A DNA stretch of 64,000 bases from Bryum argenteum (Eukaryota; Streptophyta; Bryopsida; Bryales; Bryaceae). This document shows positions 58,161 through 64,000 of this stretch, piece by piece (the first letter of the stretch is position 1; each line of letters starts with the position of its first letter). The DNA is taken from positions 20,471,601 through 20,535,600 of the forward strand of contig CM073322.1 of the NCBI GenBank assembly GCA_037043015.1, given 5' to 3'. The position numbers and the translations under genes were made by a program. Under the pieces are notes generated by a model. It was not told where the DNA came from, searched no databases, and was given only the letters and a program-made list of their open reading frames with translations.

Positions 58161-59752
58161 AAGCTACGGGGAGGACCGGCGGGCGGGCGGTCTGTCAGGA
58201 CGGGCCGGGTGGAGCCTGGGCCGGGCGGAAGATGAGGCTCGTGACCACCCGGCAGTAAAGTTCGTCTTCGCCTTCCCCCACCCTTCTCCCTTCACCTCCC
58301 CTTCCTCCCCTTCCTCCCCTTCGCTGGCTATGGTGGCACCTTCCCTCCCCTTGCTCAGACACTTCTGCTCTTGCTGCCGCTTCTTCGCTCCGGGCGCCAT
58401 ATCTCTTGCCTCGCAACAAGCTTGTTATTAGTCTTATTCGTCGGCGCTCTTACCACTCCTTCGCTGCTACTGCTTCTTATTCTCTCGCTTTGTTGGCGCT
58501 GCCGCCTCCGCATCTTTCCCGCGCCGCTGTCTCTCTTGGCGCTACTTTTCCGCCTCTGTGCTTAGATCGCCATTTAGAGAGGATGGCGGAATTCTGTGCA
58601 TGTAGGTGACTTGTGCTCGATTTCTGTGTGAGAGGACCGTGCCAAATGCGCCACGAGATTCAGGCGTTTGAAGGCGTACGGCATGGGAGTTTGTGGAGGT
58701 GAAATGTGTTCCAGCTGCCGATAGAGGAAGAACAAAAAATTTCTAGAGCCGCTGTGAGTGTGGTAAGAGATTGAGCGCTTTTGTATCTCGAGATTTGGAG
58801 TATGTGGCTTTTCTCCATTTTGGTGTTTGCCATTATAGATCGCTTGATCTTGAATAAGCGTGTATACTGAGCAAGCGTACTTGTTAAATGGCGATACGAG
58901 TGTTTTTGTAGCGTAATATTGAGCGAGTGTCTTTGTAGCGTAATATTGAGCGAGTGTCTTTGTAGCGTTGGTCGAGTGTGAGAGTTTATCGACTTCGTGT
59001 CGGATCCGATTACGGTCAGAGCTCACGCGGTGCTTCTATGTGGTTTCTTTGAACTGATGAGGAGTCTCTGTTTCTGTGTGCTCCTGAATTTTTTTGTTGT
59101 CCTCGTTTTTGTCGCTAACGTTTAAGCATGGGAAGCTTGAACCCGTACATTCCATGAGGGACTGTACAAAGGTATTACACAAACAAAGTGTCTTGTACTG
59201 TGCTACAAATTCCTGTTTTTCTGGAGCTACCTTCTACCAGTCGAGCAGGCCTGCGTGTGAGATGCTTGAGGTTGCTGAGGAAAGGCATTGTACACCTTGT
59301 AATGATTCGAGAGCAGATGAAACTAGACCATATTTGTGACAGATTCGATTATGTTTAGTTTTTGAAGATGTTACATTAGAAATGTGTTTTGGATGTTACC
59401 TTGCAGCGGCTGAAATATGTCTAGTGAACGAAGATAGCAAAGCAATGCTGGTCACAGTTGACTAGCTATTTTCCGAGTTGTGTACAAGTGTGACATATTT
59501 CTTGCGCCAGAGAGGATCTTTGCTTCTACAGTGTCCGCAGGGCCAGAACGAAGCTGCTCTGAGAGTTGTTGAAATGAACTTGTCGCACGTTGTTTTACAT
59601 GAACACGCTGTCACGCGATTGTTTGCAGTTTCAGATCTCTGAAAATATTCGTTGGTTTGATTTGTCATTGCAGTTCTCAGCTGGCTGTCTCCTTGCAAAC
59701 CTGCTATGAGTCTTGCGTCTCTGTTGCGGGCTGCAAGATGAATCTAGTAGCC
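58161..59752 (+). promoter_or_regulatory. Leader region of the TIFY8-like gene
   Basis: 58250-58570 is pyrimidine-rich on the plus strand (CTTCCCC repeats), typical of plant 5' leaders, and has several upstream ATGs, including a 64-codon hydrophobic frame at 58371-58565. A donor-like GTAGGTGA at about 58602 and an acceptor TTTGTCATTGCAG ending at about 59672 suggest a leader intron of about 1 kb. At 58892-58967 a 28-bp unit (GTGTCTTTGTAGCGTAATAT) is present almost three times. The transcription start is not fixed. Confidence 0.45.
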
Positions 59753-61948
59753 ATGGCAGAGAAAGATCAGCCCGTGTTTCGAGACTTCTTAGGTCTTGGC
59801 CGTAGTGATGATTTCAGCCAAGTGAAGTACCTGTCTTCGGAGGTGGTGCCTGCCTCGCGAACCAGCCCAGGTTTCGATTCTGAATGTGCCGGCGAAACGA
59901 ACGACACCCGAGCATCATCTGGGATCAGCGGTCGCTTCAAGACTAATTCTTCTCCCCTCCATGTTTCTCCTCCATTCTACTCGGCCATTCCGAGTTCGTC
60001 GGATCCTGGGTCAGGTATAGACTGCGGTTCAACTGCAATGTCCTGGAAGCGTAATGTTGTGTTTTATTTTCTGCTCGTCAGTTTTTAATTAAGAGTTATG
60101 GTTTCTAGCTTGGTCTTAAGGAATTTTGGATCATTCGCATTTTTCTCTTGCCAGTTGGGTGGCAGCGTCAAACAGCACCACTTCAGTATCACGGCAACAA
60201 AAGCGCTTTTTCCAAGCTGGAGGCAGATACAAATAAATCATCTAGAAAGCGAGACTCGCCTACTAATCGGGATTCGCCTACCAATCGGGATTCATTACAA
60301 GAGCGTCTTGTTGAGGTTCTGGAGAGTCGGCCACCAAAGGTATAATTTGCATTCTCTGCGTGCTGATGCGTACATTTCCTCGCTGTTCATATTAAGTTTC
60401 TCTCAAACATAACTTCTTGCTCTGCCGTATACGGGTACCAGATATTATTGTTTTACGTTAATGGAGGTTTTTGTTTCAAACTTCAGGTGTCCCGGCATGA
60501 TCACATTAGACAAGAGAAGTTTGTGGAGGCATGTGAGCCATCCAGTGACGATCTTCGTCTTTCCATGCAACCTCCACGGGCATCGAGTAGAAGTCCTCCT
60601 TTTTTACAGCACAATAGCACAAAACCCGAAGTTTCCCAACGACAAGTCAAAAAACATCAGCCTTACAGACCTGCGCAAATTAGCACAGGTGCTGGCATGC
60701 GAGGAATTAGCCACCTAGGCGCTTGCGCTGAGAGAGCAGAGAAAATAGAGAGGACTTTGGCTATGCCGTCCCGAGAAATCAATGCTACTGGTAATCCTCA
60801 ACTTGATCGACCAGCTGCTGACGAAGGTTCAAGAACAGGACTTAAAAACTCGCTATTAGCTGGTCTTCTTGATAACGCTGGGCTTCTTCATCACGATCGG
60901 AGCACGCCAAATCCTGCAGGATCGAGTGGTTGCCCTCCCCTTACTCCTCAGCATCAGAAGCCTCCTAATCAGAATGGGGGCTCCGAGCCTGTGCTTCCAT
61001 CAAGGTTTGCTACGATGGGCTTAACACATATCTTGTTCGCACCTTAAGGAACCGGCCGTTGCATAAGTCATGCTTATTGAGCTCAAACTAAACGTTTTGA
61101 GGAGATTTTTAACTTATTGGGGATGTGCTTGTGCTCCCAATACATCTAGTATCTAACAGAATTCTAGATGAAATTTTAGAAATTGTATTAATGTGATATA
61201 TCTTGGTGGACTCGTCCTGCTGTGGGAGCCCTTTTGCTCTCTTTGTGTTTGCATTAAAGTGTCGGTCAATAAATATTTTCTGTTGTCAACTTGTGCAGCC
61301 GCCAACCTCCTACTTCATCTAGTCGTCAGTTGACCATTTTCTACGGAGGGCAAGCTCACGTATTTGACGATGTTCCTTCGGACAAGGTGAGCATCTGATG
61401 TGATTTGATGATGTCTTACGGTGCGTTTCTCAGTTTCCTAGTTATATTCTGACAAATTCTGAATCTGATGGTTCTCGCACTGGGTGGGCTTGCGAGTCAG
61501 CTTTAGAGTGCATGCTTTTTAAGATGTTAGGAAGAGTGATATAGAAGACAACTTCCGCTTGGATATTTGAATCTCTTTAGTAGGTTTTGCATGTGCGAGC
61601 TATGTCAATGACACGGTGATTCTTTATGAGGAAGCATTGTCCATGCAACAGCAGGAGTACTTGTCGGTCGAATATTGTCTTATGTGAAAGTTGGTGGCTT
61701 TTGCGTTGTAGGCGGATGCCATCTTGACTCTGGCTGGCTCTAACGGAAGATCATGGTCTACAACCTACTCTCCTCGACCAACAGCAAAGCCCACAAATTC
61801 TGTAAGCGAGTGTTCCATGTCAGCTGTAGAGAGGGAGAAAGAACACTCTGTACAAAGTTTGGGAGGGAGCTTGACCCTTTCATCTGAGGTCCAAACGCTG
61901 CTCCGAGCTGCGAAGCAGTCGGGTCCCATGACAGGACGCTCTGTCTAA
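59753..61948 (+). CDS. TIFY8: TIFY8-like protein, 5 exons
   Basis: A nuclear TIFY-family regulator. Exons 59753-60014, 60155-60339, 60487-61004, 61299-61386 and 61712-61948 join in frame with GT-AG introns to 1290 nt, 429 residues. An in-frame ATG at 59738 would add five residues. The N-terminus MAEKDQPVFRDFLGLG resembles the FxDFLG start of TIFY8 proteins. Exon 2 has a small coding tandem (RDSPTNRDSPTNRDS). Exons 4-5 encode the TIFY domain, QLTIFYGGQAHVFDDVPSDK followed by ADAILTLAGSNGRSWSTTYS, which fits TIFY8 better than JAZ. No Jas motif, CCT, GATA finger or PPD domain follows; the protein ends in TGRSV. TIFY domains mediate dimerisation and NINJA/TOPLESS recruitment in relatives; for TIFY8 the role is less settled. 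No break seen. Confidence 0.9.
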
Positions 61949-64000
61949 GGTGTAAACTACGTTTTATTCGTGTAGTCCTCAGACCCTGAACGTGAGAGCA
62001 GGTATTATTCTCCAGAACCTGGACACCACTTCGTAAATCTAGCCAGCTTCACATGATTAAGTACGAATCAAGGTTGATGAAAATGATTCCTATGTCTTCA
62101 AACTATGACGAGTACTTGATATAGTTTTGTCTTCTTCCAGAGCTCCATCGTGGTTGTGTAGTTATTAATTGGAGCGACTACTTCATAGGAGCAACCCGTA
62201 TTTATCATGCTTTTACTTATATTATGTAACACTGAGCACGCACACGTTCTTTAGGATAGTGACTCTTTTGGCTTTATTCGTTATTTATCACCACTTCAAT
62301 AGCTCGGTCAGCGAACGAATCTGCACTAACCGTCTTGACGATGGTGACTGCCTCCATGATCAAGGATATAGTTTATACAGGTCCTAACTCCTTATCGTGT
62401 CTCTTTTGTTACAGTGGCGAATCGAACTCGTGGAACTTTCTGGATATGGAGTAGTGGCGTTATATTGATTTCTAGATTTGCAAGGGGTAGTTGCACCCGA
62501 TTCTTGTGACTATCAGTCAGATGAGTTTGAGGACATTACAAACGAAGCAAATTATTTTGGCCCTCTAGTGGCGTTTACTAGTTTTTTTCCCCACTAAAAC
62601 CCAGCAGAGTAATTTTTACTTGTAGGGTATGTGGAGTAGTAGAACCGACGATACGCTTTTTTGAATTTGTCACGCTAGAAACCATCATGCTTTTGGTCAA
62701 TATTTGTTTTCAATCAGATACTCGATGTGCACCTTCTGGATTAATTGTGCTCGAGAAAATGGTGCTGTAGATAGGAGACAACGACGAAAAGCGAAGCTGA
62801 TGATATTCCAGCTGACTCGTGTAAATATCAACAGGTCTATGTTTCGATGATTATGAATTCTGAAGGTTATGCCCATCGTTTCTGTGATGTACGCTTCATT
62901 GTGTGGTATTCTTTGTTGCTTCTGCCTGTACATGTTGACTCATGTAGTGCCTGGGCTTGCTCCTGATAACATTCAAATATGGATTAAATTGTCAGGAAAT
63001 CTCATGCAAGATGAGTCCGTTGAGTTTTGCATGTGACCTATTCTTTATTTTTTTCAATTATTTTCCTGAGATTTGATGAGGTAGAGCGTGTTTTTTACAC
63101 ATCTATAGGCTGACCCAAACTAACAAGGACTCCCCCCAATCAATGAGGCAAACTCTTTATGAGAAAATTATTGTGTAACAATGGGTAAAAGTTGAAGTTT
63201 GCATTGAGCACTCTGATACCGACAATGTCCTCTCCCCTTGTCTCTTTGTCTCTTCATTTCCTCTGTCTCCGCCCATGGTCAATGATTAGATATTTTTATT
63301 ACATAAGATTGGCAGCAACTTTGATACAACCCCATCGCGAGAGTGGAGGAGAGTCGGAGCTAAGATACATGCTGACACTCTTTTCCTACATAAATATTTC
63401 ATGAGACTGTGTGTTAGATAGATTATCATTTGATTTCAGTGTTGTAATGGTACACATAGGAATCAGTTGCTTACATGTTGAAGGTCTTGAGAGAATAGTT
63501 GCTTATGGGCTCAAGGTTTCGAGATAGAAATATCTCAATAGTAAATTCTGCAGAAAATTTGCGTTCCCCACAAGCAAGCAACAAAAGAAGTGTTAACTTG
63601 AATCTGAGACTTGTGTGGGCAGCCGAATAAGACGCTATTCCAACGAGGAAGCGGCCACCCCAGTTGCAACGAAGCATGTCAAAGTGACGCCTGTCTGCCA
63701 TCAATGGCCTGGCCGGCGGCCTTGTCATGCCAAAACTCTTGGAAGTCGCGCCATCTCCTTTACAACGATGATTCTTAGCAACTTGTGCTGGAGAGAAGGA
63801 GTGCAGCAACCTATGCACAAACTTAGTAGCCTAGGGGCATGGTGGTGGCAATTCTAGCTTTTTGTCTCGCGCTCTGCCTACGCTCTGTGCTACAGTGCTT
63901 CCTTCAGTAACCAGGGCTTCGATTGCACCGCGGTAGAATTACTCGCGCATTTGCGATCCTGGCTGCCGCCCTCGCACGCGTCACTTCCCTTCTTTCATGG
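61949..64000. other. Downstream region, nothing recognised
   Basis: 61.95-62.2 kb is probably 3' UTR of the TIFY gene. 63.6-64.0 kb is GC-rich and may be the start of another gene running off the window, but no frame resembles a known protein. Confidence 0.4.

Noticed and set aside
63471-63857. Frames on both strands near the right edge as exons of another gene
   Set aside because: Composition is gene-like, but neither translation resembles a known protein and the region is cut by the window end.
1-64000. LTR retrotransposon or viral insert
   Set aside because: No paired long terminal repeats with primer-binding and polypurine sites, and no capsid, protease, reverse transcriptase or integrase-like translation was seen. 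Very old fragments cannot be excluded.

Overview
This is nuclear DNA from a green plant. It carries a spliced plant-type glutamate-cysteine ligase gene with a plastid-transit-like N-terminus, a TIFY8-like regulator, an EXORDIUM/PHI-1 cell-wall protein gene and a nuclear-type tRNA-Thr(CGT). All reconstructed introns obey GT-AG. I cannot name the species. The short introns (about 80-320 bp apart from one that holds a transposon), the divergent ligase and the unusual EXORDIUM N-terminus make me lean towards a non-seed plant such as a moss or lycophyte; this is inference only.

Layout: 1-10.8 kb is AT-rich, gene-free, repeat-rich DNA (purine-strand repeat at 0.34-1.06 kb, several TTAA-flanked elements, a 60-bp degenerate array near 10 kb). 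At 11.8-13.07 kb lies an intact intronless EXORDIUM-like gene. At 14-15.5 kb is a second degenerate array. At 20.0-21.1 kb is a decayed copy of the EXORDIUM gene that also carries part of the 3' flank. At 21.7-24.1 kb is a cluster of small inverted-repeat transposons, some inserted in one another. The tRNA is at 26.58 kb, and the 15-exon ligase gene (minus strand) spans 27.29-31.16 kb. From 33 to 58 kb I see no protein gene: the space holds MITEs, minisatellites, two foldback loci that look like miRNA precursors, and two large satellite-like loci (45.9-48.0 and 51.9-57.3 kb) that share monomer ancestry and the same 3' tail. The five-exon TIFY8-like gene (plus strand) has its leader from about 58.2 kb and its coding region at 59.75-61.95 kb. 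The last 2 kb hold nothing I recognise.

The genes do not form a pathway: the ligase makes gamma-glutamylcysteine for glutathione, the EXORDIUM protein is probably secreted or membrane-anchored at the wall, and the TIFY protein is a nuclear regulator. The most interesting material is non-coding. Several MITE families (72 bp to about 750 bp) are flanked by TTAA with CCC(C/T)TAAA termini, which resembles piggyBac. In one place a member has inserted into the TTAA inside another member's terminal repeat, giving an internal empty-site control for target duplication. No retroviral or LTR element with recognisable protein remains was seen.
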